A program made the position numbers and the translations under genes. From Chloroflexota bacterium (GTDB lineage Bacteria; Chloroflexota; Anaerolineae; UBA4142; SHND01), in the NCBI GenBank assembly GCA_004295045.1, contig SHND01000078.1, forward strand, positions 50,595 through 114,594: a stretch of 64,000 nucleotides of DNA, written 5' to 3'. The stretch's first letter is position 1, and each line of letters starts with the position of its first letter. Of the stretch, positions 36,222-45,176 are shown in pieces. A model generated the notes under the pieces. It was not told where the DNA came from and made no database searches. It worked only from the letters and a program-made list of their open reading frames with translations.

Positions 36222-38009
36222 ATGGCTTACGATTTTCGCGCCGCAACCTTGCCCAATGCGCTGAACCAAATTCTGTTCGCGCAATTGATTCGGCACGCCG
36301 ATGAAGATGCTGACGCGTTTTGGTTCAAACACGCGCTGGTGCAAGATACCGCGTACGCGTCGCTGCTGCGGCATGACCGCAAACGATTGCATCGCCTCGT
36401 CGCGGAAACGTTGGAACAAACGACGCCCGAACGACGGGACGAACTCGCGCCGCGTTTGGCAGAACATTTTGACGAGGCAGGCGAAACCCAGCGCGCGTTA
36501 TTTTATTTTCAACGCGCGGCAGAGAACGCGGCGGCACGTTATGCCAATCAAGAGGCGTTGGATTTTTACACGCGCGCGTTGGACGCGGCGGAAGAATTGC
36601 AGGCGGACACGCGCGATTCGTTGTATCGCGCGCGCGGCATGGTGTACGAACGCATTGGAGAATTTGAACACGCGCGCGCCGATTTGGAAACGGCGCGGCG
36701 CATTGCGCAAGAGACCGGCGACGCGCATGCCGAATGGCAGAGTTTGCTCGATTTGGGTTATGCATGGGCGTCACGTGATTATGCGCGCACGGGCGAGTAC
36801 TATGAAAAAGCGTTGGAGCTGGCGCGCGCGAGCGGCGATGACGCGCGGCTCGCGCATACTTTGAATCGCGTTGGCAACTGGCACGTCAACAATGATGAGC
36901 CGCAGCGCGCGGTGTCCTATCATACGGAAGCGTTACGGATGTTTGAAGCGCAAGAAAATGCGCGCGGCATCGCCGAGACGCGCGATTTATTGAGCATGGC
37001 AAATTGGTTGGGCGCGGATTATCTTGCCGCCGAAGAACACGCGAACGCGGCGCGCGCGCAATTCGAAGCGTTGGGCGACTCGTTGGCGGTGGTGAATATA
37101 CAAGCCATTGGCGATTTGAAATATGGGCTGCTGCAAGGCGATACGATTGTCACGGCGCCGCGTCCGCAAAATGTGCAGCACGGGGACACGGCGATTTTAG
37201 AACGGTTGCAGCAACTGGGCTGGCGCGCGGGCGAAGCATTTAGCTCGATGGTTTTGGGAGAGGGATTTGCCACCGCGGGCGAATACGCGCGCGGCTTGGA
37301 GCTCGAACGCGCGGCGATGGCGACGGCGCGCGAAATCAATCATCGGCAATGGCTCGCGGGCGCGACGATGTTGCATGGGGAAATCTTGGCGCGTGTGTTG
37401 AATTTTGAGACCGCGCTGCTGTCTCTTGAAAATGCGCTCACGCTCGCGCGCGAGTTGGGTTCGATGCATTGGACGCGCACGGGAAGCGGCTTTTTCGCGG
37501 CGGCGCTGATCGCGCAAAATGATTTCACGCGCGCGACGGAAATTTTGGATACCGCGCTGCCGTCTGATGCGCGCGCGCTCTCGGTGGGACAGCGACAGGT
37601 GTGGGCAGCCCGCGCGGAACTCGCGCTAGCGCAACATGACGCAGCGCGCGCTTTGCACGCGTTGACGCAACTGATGCGCGATGCGGCAAATGTGACGGCG
37701 ACGACGGTCATTCCGCGCGTGTGGATTTTGCGCGCGCGGGCGTTGGCTTTGCAAAATGATTTACAAGCGGCGGAACCTTTATTGCGCGCGGCACATCTCG
37801 AAGCGCACAACACGCATCAACCCGGGTGGGAATGGCGCAGCGCCGCGTACTTGGCACAAGTGTATCGCGCGCAAGGGCGCGACGCGGACGCGGAACGCGA
37901 AGCGAACGCCGCACAAAACATTGTGAAAACTTTGGCAGACAATTTGAACGATTTGACGGCGCGCGAAACGTTTGTGACGCGCGCGCGGGAAATAATTTGG
38001 GGCGCGTGA
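36222..38009 (+). CDS. TPR tail 9
   Basis: The 595-residue product starts MAYDFRAATLPNALNQILFA, then FWFKHALVQDTAYASLL (KHALVQ at 36-41) and TPR-like repeats. It pairs with tail 4 as a separate subfamily (RARGMVYERIGEFEHARADL, WASRDY, NRVGNWHVNNDEP). The usual RAGFL ending is replaced by TARETFVTRAREI. AGGA lies 11 bases before the ATG. Its stop overlaps the next start by one base (TGATG). Confidence 0.8.
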   Translation: MAYDFRAATLPNALNQILFAQLIRHADEDADAFWFKHALVQDTAYASLLRHDRKRLHRLVAETLEQTTPERRDELAPRLAEHFDEAGETQRALFYFQRAAENAAARYANQEALDFYTRALDAAEELQADTRDSLYRARGMVYERIGEFEHARADLETARRIAQETGDAHAEWQSLLDLGYAWASRDYARTGEYYEKALELARASGDDARLAHTLNRVGNWHVNNDEPQRAVSYHTEALRMFEAQENARGIAETRDLLSMANWLGADYLAAEEHANAARAQFEALGDSLAVVNIQAIGDLKYGLLQGDTIVTAPRPQNVQHGDTAILERLQQLGWRAGEAFSSMVLGEGFATAGEYARGLELERAAMATAREINHRQWLAGATMLHGEILARVLNFETALLSLENALTLARELGSMHWTRTGSGFFAAALIAQNDFTRATEILDTALPSDARALSVGQRQVWAARAELALAQHDAARALHALTQLMRDAANVTATTVIPRVWILRARALALQNDLQAAEPLLRAAHLEAHNTHQPGWEWRSAAYLAQVYRAQGRDADAEREANAAQNIVKTLADNLNDLTARETFVTRAREIIWGA

Positions 38010-39769
38010 TGCTGCGAACGAATTTGGAAAAATTGGAACGCGCTGACTTGATTCGACGCACGCAATTCGTTCTCGAAATCGAATACTGGTTCAAACACGG
38101 GCTCGTGCAGGAAACGACGTACGAAGCGCTGTTGAAACAGGACCGCCGGCGTCTGCATCATTTTGTCGCGGAAATATTAGAGCATTGGCAGGATGACAGC
38201 GCTTTGACTGCGGTTCTCGCGCGCCATTGGGATGAGGCGGGCGAAAGCGCGCGTGCGTTCGGCTATTACGTACGCACCGGAGACAATGCCGCACGCGTGT
38301 ATGCGAACAAGGAAGCGTTAATGGCATACCAGCGCGCGATCGAATTGTCCGAGGCGCTGGAACTATCACACACACAACTGGCACATTTGTACGTTCAACG
38401 CGGGCGGGTGTACGAACTGAACGCGCAGTACGATGCGGCGCTCGCCAGTTACGACGCGCTGGAACAAGTTGCGCTGGCGCGCCAAGACTCGGCATTGGCA
38501 CTCGAGGCGCTCCTCGCGCGTATTTCGATTTATGCAACCCCGAACGCGCGTTTTGACTTTGAACGCGCGATAGAGCTGGCACAGCAAGCGATTGTGCGCG
38601 CGCGTGAACTGAAGGACCGGGCGGCAGAAGCCAAAGCATTGTGGCTGCTCTTGCTCGTTTATTCGCACTCGAATCGTCCGCGTGACGCAATGCCGAAGGG
38701 GGAAGCGGCGTTGGCGCTCGCGCGGGAATTGAATTTGCGCGAGCTCACTGCGTACATATTGAACGATTTGGGCGGCGTGTATATAAGCGAGGGTGACTTT
38801 GCGAGCGGTCTCGCTTTGCTTCAGGAAGCAAATCAGTTGTGGCGTGAGCTGGATAATTTACCGATGCTCGCGGACAATTTGAGCAGCCGCGCGGGTTTTC
38901 TGATTTACGCCGGCGAGATGGACGCGGTGCTGCAATTGTCGGATGAGGCGTATCACATCACCGAACGCATCGGCAATTTGTGGGGCCACTCGTACAGTCT
39001 TTTTGCGGTGGGCGTCGCGCATCTCGAACGCGGCGAATTCGCGCTGGCGATTGCCAAAATGCAAGAGTGTATCGCAGTGGGTGAGCGCGCGGGCTTTATT
39101 GCGCCGCGTCTGGATACGCAGCTCGATTTGGGACGCGCGTACCTGTGGCTCGGCGAGACGCAGCGCGCGATAGAGGTTGGCGAGCAAACACTAAAAGACA
39201 TCGCGGGTTTTCCGCTCGGCTTGCCATTGTGCTATGCGGCGCTAGTTGAATTTTACGCGGCGGCAGGTGATTTGACGCGCGCTCAAGAGCATTTGCACAA
39301 TGCGCGCGAGACGTTGGCGCAAGCAAATAATCTATTGGTCTATGAGATGTATGTGGAACGCGCCGCGCTGCTGTTGGCAGTCGCGCGCGGCGATTGGCAA
39401 ACGGTGCGTACGATGTGTGCAGAGGTCATTTCGCAGCTAGAAAAGATTCACGTGCGCTTGTTTTTAGCGGATGTTTGGTACTATCTTGCGCGCGCGTTGT
39501 TTGAGCTGGGCAACGCGAATGCGGGATTCGACGCGCTGGCGCGCGCAGACGCAGTGGCGCAAGCAATTGGGTCGCGGCGCATGCGCTGGCAAATTCTCGC
39601 TCTGCGCGCGGAAATGGAACAAGCTCACGGCAATCATTTACTCGCGGACGAATCGCGCGAGCACGCGCGCGGTTTGCTCCGGTTTATTGCTGATAACGCA
39701 CCTGTCGAATTGCGCAAAGTCTTTTTGAATCGTCCCGACGTGCGCGCGTTGATGGAAAAGGATGAATAG
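38009..39769 (+). CDS. TPR tail 10 (last of the array)
   Basis: The 586-residue product starts MLRTNLEKLERADLIRRTQF, then EYWFKHGLVQETTYEALL (KHGLVQ at 29-34) and TPR-like repeats. The end (NAPVELRKVFLNRPDVRALM) keeps the conserved C-terminal motif. The start overlaps the stop of tail 9. A strong terminator follows within a few bases, so this marks the end of the transcription unit. Repeat units show LPMLADNLSSRAG, shared with tails 5, 6 and 8. Confidence 0.82.
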   Translation: MLRTNLEKLERADLIRRTQFVLEIEYWFKHGLVQETTYEALLKQDRRRLHHFVAEILEHWQDDSALTAVLARHWDEAGESARAFGYYVRTGDNAARVYANKEALMAYQRAIELSEALELSHTQLAHLYVQRGRVYELNAQYDAALASYDALEQVALARQDSALALEALLARISIYATPNARFDFERAIELAQQAIVRARELKDRAAEAKALWLLLLVYSHSNRPRDAMPKGEAALALARELNLRELTAYILNDLGGVYISEGDFASGLALLQEANQLWRELDNLPMLADNLSSRAGFLIYAGEMDAVLQLSDEAYHITERIGNLWGHSYSLFAVGVAHLERGEFALAIAKMQECIAVGERAGFIAPRLDTQLDLGRAYLWLGETQRAIEVGEQTLKDIAGFPLGLPLCYAALVEFYAAAGDLTRAQEHLHNARETLAQANNLLVYEMYVERAALLLAVARGDWQTVRTMCAEVISQLEKIHVRLFLADVWYYLARALFELGNANAGFDALARADAVAQAIGSRRMRWQILALRAEMEQAHGNHLLADESREHARGLLRFIADNAPVELRKVFLNRPDVRALMEKDE

Positions 39770-39771
39770 AG

Positions 39772-39802
39772 ATTGCGCGCGGAGAGCGCGCGTCTTTTTT
39801 TT
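39772..39802 (+). terminator. Terminator of the TPR array
   Basis: A GC-rich stem (GCGCGC around GGAGA) is followed by eight T residues at 39795-39802. It starts two bases after the stop codon of the last tail. Confidence 0.85.
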
Positions 39803-39828
39803 CGCCGCGACTGATTCAACAATTTGCC

Positions 39829-40074
39829 TCATTTCCGCCATTTTTGATAGACGATCAGAATGGTCAGCGAAATAAAAAAGACAAGCACGACCCAGACCCA
39901 GTTGATTTGTCCTTGCAGCGCGAGACTCGTGGCACCGGCGATGGCTGCGCCAAAGGTACTCACCAGCAATTTGCCAACAAGGTCTTCGCCTTTGTTTGGC
40001 TGCGGTTTTTCCATGTTGGCAGGAAGTTCAGTCTGCGAACGATTCTTTTTTTTGCTGCGTTTGGTGGCGGGCAT
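39829..40074 (-). CDS. Small two-helix membrane protein under a LexA-type box
   Basis: The 81-residue product has a basic start (MPATKRSKKKNRSQ) and two helices (about 37-53 and 56-74), ending YQKWRK. The family is not recognised. GGAG lies eight bases before the ATG at 40074. A near-consensus promoter and a palindrome of LexA type lie directly upstream, so damage-induced expression is plausible. Small basic membrane proteins under SOS control include division inhibitors and toxins, but the sequence alone does not show such a role. Confidence 0.65.
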   Translation of the reverse strand: MPATKRSKKKNRSQTELPANMEKPQPNKGEDLVGKLLVSTFGAAIAGATSLALQGQINWVWVVLVFFISLTILIVYQKWRK

Positions 40075-40090
40075 TCCGATCACTCCATAA

Positions 40091-40110
40091 AATAGAACGC
40101 TTGTTCTATT
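40091..40110 (-). promoter_or_regulatory. LexA-type SOS box
   Basis: The perfect palindrome AATAGAAC-GCTT-GTTCTATT contains GAAC-N4-GTTC, the core of the LexA box known from Gram-positive bacteria and reported types in related phyla. It overlaps the expected transcription start of the promoter at 40115-40143. Confidence 0.55.
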
Positions 40111-40114
40111 CAGA

Positions 40115-40143
40115 ATTGTATCAAAAGTGCCGACGCGGGTCAA
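40115..40143 (-). promoter_or_regulatory. Sigma-70 type promoter of the small membrane protein
   Basis: On the minus strand a -35 TTGACC and an extended -10 TGATACAAT are separated by exactly 17 bases. The palindrome at 40091-40110 lies where RNA polymerase would start. Confidence 0.65.
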
Positions 40144-40309
40144 TCGCATTCGGTTACAATTCGCTGACGATGGATTGGACATTTTGTGTTTTCAGTTTCG
40201 TTCCAACAGCCATTGACAGCGTTCTACGGAATACTTAAGATAGACGCGTGTTTTGAAAAAAGATTGCGCCAATTTTCAAAGCCGACATCTCTTTACAAGG
40301 CATTCACTC

Positions 40310-42067
40310 ATGACTCTATCTCTCGATCTCGTTGTTCATTCCACGCACGAGGCAGGCATCAAATTGGGCGGCATCGGCGCGGTGTTGGACGGTTTGTTGG
40401 CACAGCCCGCGTACAACGATGGCGTGAAACGTTCGATTCTCGTCGGTCCGATCAACACCGCAGACGATTTGGATATGTCACGCTTGTTCGCGCCCAATAA
40501 TAAATTTCGCGCCGAATACCTGACGTGGCGCGGTGAAAATGAGGTATCACCGGAACTTGCGCGCGCGTTCAACCAAGTCGAGCGCGATTATCACGTGTAT
40601 ATTGTGTACGGGAAAAAGAAATTCGGAAAGTATGAGCACGAAATTTTGTTGATTGACCCGCACAATGCGAACCCCGCGAGTGTGAGCGAAACAAAATATT
40701 TTTTTAGCGAACAGTTCGGCATCAACAGCTTTCGCTTTGAATATGACGGCGAATACAACTGGTATCTCGCCGCCGCGATGCCAAGTTTCGCCGCGCTCGG
40801 CGCGTTGGTGAATTGGATGCCGGGACGCGCGGCGCTGCTGGCGCACGAATGGCTCGGATTGCCGATGGTGTTTGCGGCGCTGCATCGTCAGCCCGGCGCG
40901 TACAAAGCCGTTTTTTACGCGCACGAGGTCGCAACAATGCGTCCGATTGTGGAGGGGGATCGCGGACACGATACGCGATTTTATAATGTGCTGCGCCGCG
41001 CGCGCCAAGAAAATTTATACGTGTACGATTTATTCGGCGACCAATCACGGAATTATCGGCACGCAATGATTCACGCCGCGGGCGGATTCGACGCGTTTCT
41101 CGCGGTGAGCGATATTACGATGAACGAATTGCAATTTCTATCGCCGCAATTCGCGCAGCGTCCCATCGCGCTCGTGTATAACGGTGTCCCCGCGCAAACG
41201 ATCAATCTCGACCAACGTTGGGTGAGCAAAGACCACCTCGCGGTCTACGCGCAAAATTTATTGGGCTTTCGTCCGACGTGGGTGTTTTCGCATGTGCCGC
41301 GTATGGTGCTGTCCAAAGCGTTGTGGCGTGATATACGCGTGATGGAGCATCTCGACAATATGCTCGCGGCGCGCGGGGAAAGCGCGGTATTGTTCACATT
41401 GAGTACAACGATTCCGGCGGGACGCGCGTCGGAGGATGTGTGGCGTTGGGAGCGCGAGTACGGCTGGCCCGTGAATCATCGCGTGGGCAACGGCGATTTG
41501 GTCGGGTTGGAAATTGAATACTATCAACACATTCGCGAATTTAATGTGCGCGCGCGGGCGAGTCGCATCGTCCTGGTGAATCAATTTGGTTGGACCCGCG
41601 ACCGTTGCGGCGGACGAATGCCGGCGGCGATGCAATTCATGGACATTCGACGCGGGGCGGATTTGGAATTTGGGCAAAGTATTTATGAACCGTTTGGCAT
41701 CGCGCAATTGGAGCCGTTGACGTTCGGCGCGTTGTGCTGTCTCAGCACTTCGTGCGGCTGCGCGTACGCGATTGAAAAATACGGCGGCTTGGAATTGAAC
41801 AATATTGTGCTCGCAGATTACATCACGCTGCCGTATGGCTGGAATTATCCGAACGCGCGCGCGATGTTAAATATCGGCAGTTACGAACGCGATCAAATCG
41901 AAGCGGCGGAAAGTTATCGCGCGGCGCAAAAAATTATTGAACGTTTGCCCAGACAGGGACACGACGCGTGGGTGCTGTTAGAGAATGGACGCGCGCTCGC
42001 CGAAAAAATGTCATGGAAAGGGGTGGCGGAGGAGCAGCTGCTGCCGGCGTTAAGTAATCTCTTTTAA
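40310..42067 (+). CDS. Glycogen/starch synthase-like glycosyltransferase (GT5-like)
   Basis: The 585-residue product has the two-lobed layout of GlgA: a nucleotide-sugar loop IKLGGIGAVLDGLL at the start (the usual form is KTGGLGDV), HEWLGLPMVF in the N-lobe, and SIYEPFGIAQLEPLTFGALC in the C-lobe with the conserved Glu residues. It is longer than usual GlgA (about 480). It probably adds glucose from ADP-glucose to an alpha-glucan. The start at 40310 matches the family; AAGG lies 11 bases upstream. It is first in a run with two GlgC-type genes, which fits ADP-glucose supply. The altered first loop leaves donor choice open. Confidence 0.8.
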   Translation: MTLSLDLVVHSTHEAGIKLGGIGAVLDGLLAQPAYNDGVKRSILVGPINTADDLDMSRLFAPNNKFRAEYLTWRGENEVSPELARAFNQVERDYHVYIVYGKKKFGKYEHEILLIDPHNANPASVSETKYFFSEQFGINSFRFEYDGEYNWYLAAAMPSFAALGALVNWMPGRAALLAHEWLGLPMVFAALHRQPGAYKAVFYAHEVATMRPIVEGDRGHDTRFYNVLRRARQENLYVYDLFGDQSRNYRHAMIHAAGGFDAFLAVSDITMNELQFLSPQFAQRPIALVYNGVPAQTINLDQRWVSKDHLAVYAQNLLGFRPTWVFSHVPRMVLSKALWRDIRVMEHLDNMLAARGESAVLFTLSTTIPAGRASEDVWRWEREYGWPVNHRVGNGDLVGLEIEYYQHIREFNVRARASRIVLVNQFGWTRDRCGGRMPAAMQFMDIRRGADLEFGQSIYEPFGIAQLEPLTFGALCCLSTSCGCAYAIEKYGGLELNNIVLADYITLPYGWNYPNARAMLNIGSYERDQIEAAESYRAAQKIIERLPRQGHDAWVLLENGRALAEKMSWKGVAEEQLLPALSNLF

Positions 42068-42106
42068 TTTTCAGAAATTTTTGTAGAAAATTTCTGAAAA
42101 TTAAAA
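42062..42106. repeat. Perfect 20-bp AT-rich hairpin between transferase and glgC
   Basis: The arms TTTTAATTTTCAGAAATTTT (42062-42081) and its exact complement (42087-42106) enclose a 5-base loop. It includes the TAA stop of the upstream gene. No T-run follows, so it is not a typical terminator; it may protect or attenuate the mRNA. Confidence 0.8.
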
Positions 42107-42116
42107 CTCTACTCTT

Positions 42117-43385
42117 ATGTCCAACGTACTCGCAATTATCATGGCAGGCGGCGCGGGGACGCGGCTATCTGTCTTGTCAGAAGAACGTTCCAAGCCCGCA
42201 GTCCCGTTTGCAGCGCGCTATCGCATTATTGATTTCACGCTGTCCAACTGCGTCAATTCTGATATTTACAATATCGCAGTGCTGACTCAGTATCGCCCGC
42301 ATTCGTTGAACGACCACATCGGCGTTGGCAAGCCGTGGGACTTGGATCGCGCGCGGGGCGGCATTCGTCTGTTACAGCCGTATCAAGCGCGCGGCCGCGA
42401 ATTGTGGTATGGGGGCACCGCAGACGCGGTGTATCAAAACCTTGACGACGTGCAAGACCAGCGCGCCGACCACGTATTGATTTTGTCGGGTGACCACATT
42501 TACAAAATGGACTATCGCCCGATGCTCAAGTTTCATCAAGAAAAAGATGCTGACCTGACCGTCGGCGTGATGAATGTCCCGCTCGAAGAAACAGACCGCT
42601 TTGGAATTATGAGCGTGGATCAAGACATGCGCATCAAGGCGTTTTACGAAAAGCCGAAAAAGCGCGACAAAGGCACGCTCGCTTCGATGGGCATTTATAT
42701 TTTTAACGCGTCGAATCTGGCAGCACAGCTCCAAGCGGGCAGCAAAGCGCATGCAGACTTGGATTTTGGCAAGCATGTCATTCCCGGCATGATCGCCGAA
42801 GGACATGTCTATGCCTATCCATTCGAGGGCTACTGGGTGGATGTGGGAACGATTCAATCGTATTGGGAAACGAATCTCGCGTTTCTCGCGCCCGCGCCGC
42901 CGTTAAATTTGTACGATCCAAATTGGATCATTCACACGAAGAGTTCGGAACGTCCGCCGGTCAAGGTCGGTTTGCAGGGACAAATTCAAATGAGCATGGT
43001 GGCGAATGGTTCCAATATTCGCGGGCGCGTCGAACATTCCGTCCTCTCGCCCGGCGTGTACGTTTCCGAAGGCGCGGTGGTGCGCGATTCGGTGGTGATG
43101 AATGATGCGTGGATCGGACCCGGCGCGATCTTGGATCGAGTGATTGTGGACAAACAAGTAATTGTGGAGGCAGGTGTGCAGCTCGGTTTCGGCGATGATA
43201 ACAAGCCAAACGAACAAGAGCCGGAAAAGTTATTTACGGGCATCACAGTTGTTGGGAAGAGCGCGCACATTCCGGAAGGAGTGCGCATCGGACGGAATGT
43301 GGTCGTCGTCCCGTGGGCAAAGGAGCAAGACTTTGCTGTTTTTGGAGAAGATGTGCCGAGCGGCGCAACTGTGGGGGTGAGATAA
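42117..43385 (+). CDS. glgC: Glucose-1-phosphate adenylyltransferase, catalytic subunit
   Basis: The 422-residue product has the GlgC signature MAGGAGTRLSVLSEERSKPA and YRIIDFTLSNCVNS, keeping the catalytic Arg of the GTRL motif and the Lys of SKPAVPF. Further motifs are GTADAVYQNL, SGDHIYKMDY and FEGYWVDVGTI, and a C-terminal left-handed beta-helix. It makes ADP-glucose from ATP and glucose-1-phosphate for glycogen synthesis. It follows the GlgA-like gene after a hairpin and overlaps the next gene by one base (TAATG), so the two GlgC-type subunits are probably made in equal amounts. Confidence 0.95.
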   Translation: MSNVLAIIMAGGAGTRLSVLSEERSKPAVPFAARYRIIDFTLSNCVNSDIYNIAVLTQYRPHSLNDHIGVGKPWDLDRARGGIRLLQPYQARGRELWYGGTADAVYQNLDDVQDQRADHVLILSGDHIYKMDYRPMLKFHQEKDADLTVGVMNVPLEETDRFGIMSVDQDMRIKAFYEKPKKRDKGTLASMGIYIFNASNLAAQLQAGSKAHADLDFGKHVIPGMIAEGHVYAYPFEGYWVDVGTIQSYWETNLAFLAPAPPLNLYDPNWIIHTKSSERPPVKVGLQGQIQMSMVANGSNIRGRVEHSVLSPGVYVSEGAVVRDSVVMNDAWIGPGAILDRVIVDKQVIVEAGVQLGFGDDNKPNEQEPEKLFTGITVVGKSAHIPEGVRIGRNVVVVPWAKEQDFAVFGEDVPSGATVGVR

Positions 43386-44638
43386 TGAGTATCCTTGCAA
43401 TGATTTTGGCTGGGGGTCAAGGGCGCGGCCTCGGTGTATTGACCTCAAATCGCGCCGAAGCGGCAGTGCCCTTTGGCGGGAAATATCGGCTGATTGATTT
43501 TACGCTGTCGAATTGCGTCAACTCGGGAATTTATAACGTCGGCGTACTGACACAATACCAGCCGCGCTCATTGAACGACCATGTCGCCATCGGCAGACCG
43601 TGGGATTTGGATCGCGCGCGGGGGGGGGTGCGCTTGCTGCAACCGTATCAAAGTTCGCGCGGGTCAGCTGGCACGTGGCAAGATGGCACCGCCGATGCGG
43701 TACGCTTCAATATGGAAATTATTACGGAAAGCGACGCGGATCACGTACTGATTCTCGCGGGCGACCACATTTACAAAATGGATTACAACCCGTTGTTAGA
43801 AGTGCACGCCAGCACGGGGGCAGATGTGACGATTGGCGTGCGCTCGGTGAATCCACACGACGCGCAGCGGTTTGGGATGGTGACGCTTGACGCGGATGGA
43901 CGCGTGACGAACTTTGAGGAAAAACCGAAACGCACGCGCAGTTCGCAGGCATCTATGGGCATTTATGTCTTTAAGCGCGAATTTTTGATGCAGTGGCTGC
44001 ACGGCGAAGGGTTGACGCATCACGAGCTCGGGCGTGATGTGCTGCCCGCGTTGGTGGATAAAGCAAATGTTTTCAGTTATATCTTTCAAGGATACTGGGC
44101 GGATGTGGGAACGATTCAGGCGTACTTTGAAGCAAACATGGCATTGTTGGGTGAAACGCCCACGCTCGATTTGTATGATCCGGACTGGGTGATTCACACG
44201 CGCAGTGAGGAACGTCCGGCAGTTTACGTCGGCGCGAACGCGCGCGTGGACGGGAATCTATTGACCGATGGCTGCCGCATTGATGGCACGGTGACGCGTT
44301 CGGTGATCGGACCGGGCGTGTACATTGCGCCCAACGCGATCGTACGCGATTCGATTTTGATGAAAGATACATTCGTGGGCGAAGGCGCGGTTATAGATCG
44401 TGTCATCTCGGACAAAGGAGTCGTCATTGGTGAGGGCGCACACATCGGCGCGGATGGCGACAATACGCCAAATCGTGAATCGCCGACGCGCTTGAACACA
44501 GGCGCCACCGTCATTGGCAAGCGGACGCAAATTCCGGCAAAGCTTACGATTGGGCGCAACGTAGAAATTTTCCCAAATCTGCCCGCGAGTGCATTTCCGA
44601 AAAAGGGTGTCAAGAGCGGAGAGACAATTCAGGGATAA
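43385..44638 (+). CDS. GlgC paralogue, probable non-catalytic regulatory subunit (GlgD-like)
   Basis: The 417-residue product is clearly homologous to GlgC (FGGKYRLIDFTLSNCVNSGI, LAGDHIYKMDY, GYWADVGTI). The glycine-rich loop reads GGQGRGLGVLTSNRAEAAVP, so the Arg of GTRL is Gly and the Lys of AKPAVP is Glu. In E. coli and plant enzymes these residues are needed for catalysis, and the plant large subunit lacks both. It therefore probably forms a heterotetramer with the upstream GlgC and sets allosteric control. It is translated from an ATG overlapping the upstream stop. Confidence 0.85.
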   Translation: MSILAMILAGGQGRGLGVLTSNRAEAAVPFGGKYRLIDFTLSNCVNSGIYNVGVLTQYQPRSLNDHVAIGRPWDLDRARGGVRLLQPYQSSRGSAGTWQDGTADAVRFNMEIITESDADHVLILAGDHIYKMDYNPLLEVHASTGADVTIGVRSVNPHDAQRFGMVTLDADGRVTNFEEKPKRTRSSQASMGIYVFKREFLMQWLHGEGLTHHELGRDVLPALVDKANVFSYIFQGYWADVGTIQAYFEANMALLGETPTLDLYDPDWVIHTRSEERPAVYVGANARVDGNLLTDGCRIDGTVTRSVIGPGVYIAPNAIVRDSILMKDTFVGEGAVIDRVISDKGVVIGEGAHIGADGDNTPNRESPTRLNTGATVIGKRTQIPAKLTIGRNVEIFPNLPASAFPKKGVKSGETIQG

Positions 44639-44643
44639 TAAAA

Positions 44644-44678
44644 TTTTCGATTTTCGATTTTCGATTTTCGATTTTCGA
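44644..44678. repeat. TTTTCGA tandem repeat
   Basis: Five head-to-tail copies of the 7-base unit TTTTCGA, followed by diverged TTTGTGATTTCTGATTTG. It fills the gap between the second GlgC-type gene and the deaminase gene. Confidence 0.85.
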
Positions 44679-44700
44679 TTTGTGATTTCTGATTTGCGCT

Positions 44701-45174
44701 ATGATGAATTTCACCGACGAAAAATTTTTGCGCCAAGCCATCGCCATCGCAAAACGCGCCCGCGACAAGGGTAATCATCCGTTTGGCGCGGTGTTGGTGA
44801 ATGAAAGTGGTGTGGTGTTGTTGGAAGGTGAAAACACAGTCAACACGGAACACGACGCGACGGGACACGCGGAGATGAATCTCGTGCGCGCGGCATGTAA
44901 AATTTATGACGCGGCGACATTGGCGAAATGCACTTTGTATTCCAGCACGGAACCGTGTCCGATGTGCGCGGGCGCGATTTTTTGGTCAGGGATTGGGCGC
45001 GTGGTGTATGCGTTGAGCGAAGCCGAGTTGTATGCATTCGCGCCAGATTCGGAAAATAAATTGCCGTTGGGATGTCGAGAAATATTGGCGCATGGTGGAC
45101 GCGCGGTAGAGGTGATAGGACCCGCGATGGAGGATGAGGCGCGGGTGGTGCATGTGGGGTTTTGGGAGAAATAA
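44701..45174 (+). CDS. CDA-fold nucleoside/guanine deaminase
   Basis: The 157-residue product has the zinc-binding motifs HAEMN and PCPMCAGA of the cytidine deaminase fold, with the catalytic Glu in HAE. The overall length, NHPFGAVLV near residue 25 and the C-terminal region resemble guanine deaminase and TadA-like enzymes; the exact substrate is not certain. No ribosome binding site is seen, since a TTTTCGA repeat lies just upstream. The last 50 bases are duplicated at 45793-45845, beyond the Uma2 gene. Confidence 0.85.
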   Translation: MMNFTDEKFLRQAIAIAKRARDKGNHPFGAVLVNESGVVLLEGENTVNTEHDATGHAEMNLVRAACKIYDAATLAKCTLYSSTEPCPMCAGAIFWSGIGRVVYALSEAELYAFAPDSENKLPLGCREILAHGGRAVEVIGPAMEDEARVVHVGFWEK

Positions 45175-45176
45175 AC

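Noticed and set aside
20173..39769. The tails as pseudogene debris of cyclase genes
   Set aside because: Ten long intact frames, tight start-stop overlaps and conserved first and last motifs argue for maintained genes. Only tail 1 shows a damaged end.
42062..42106. Rho-independent terminator before glgC
   Set aside because: The stem is AT-rich and no T-run follows on the plus strand; glgC and the transferase are likely to be read together.
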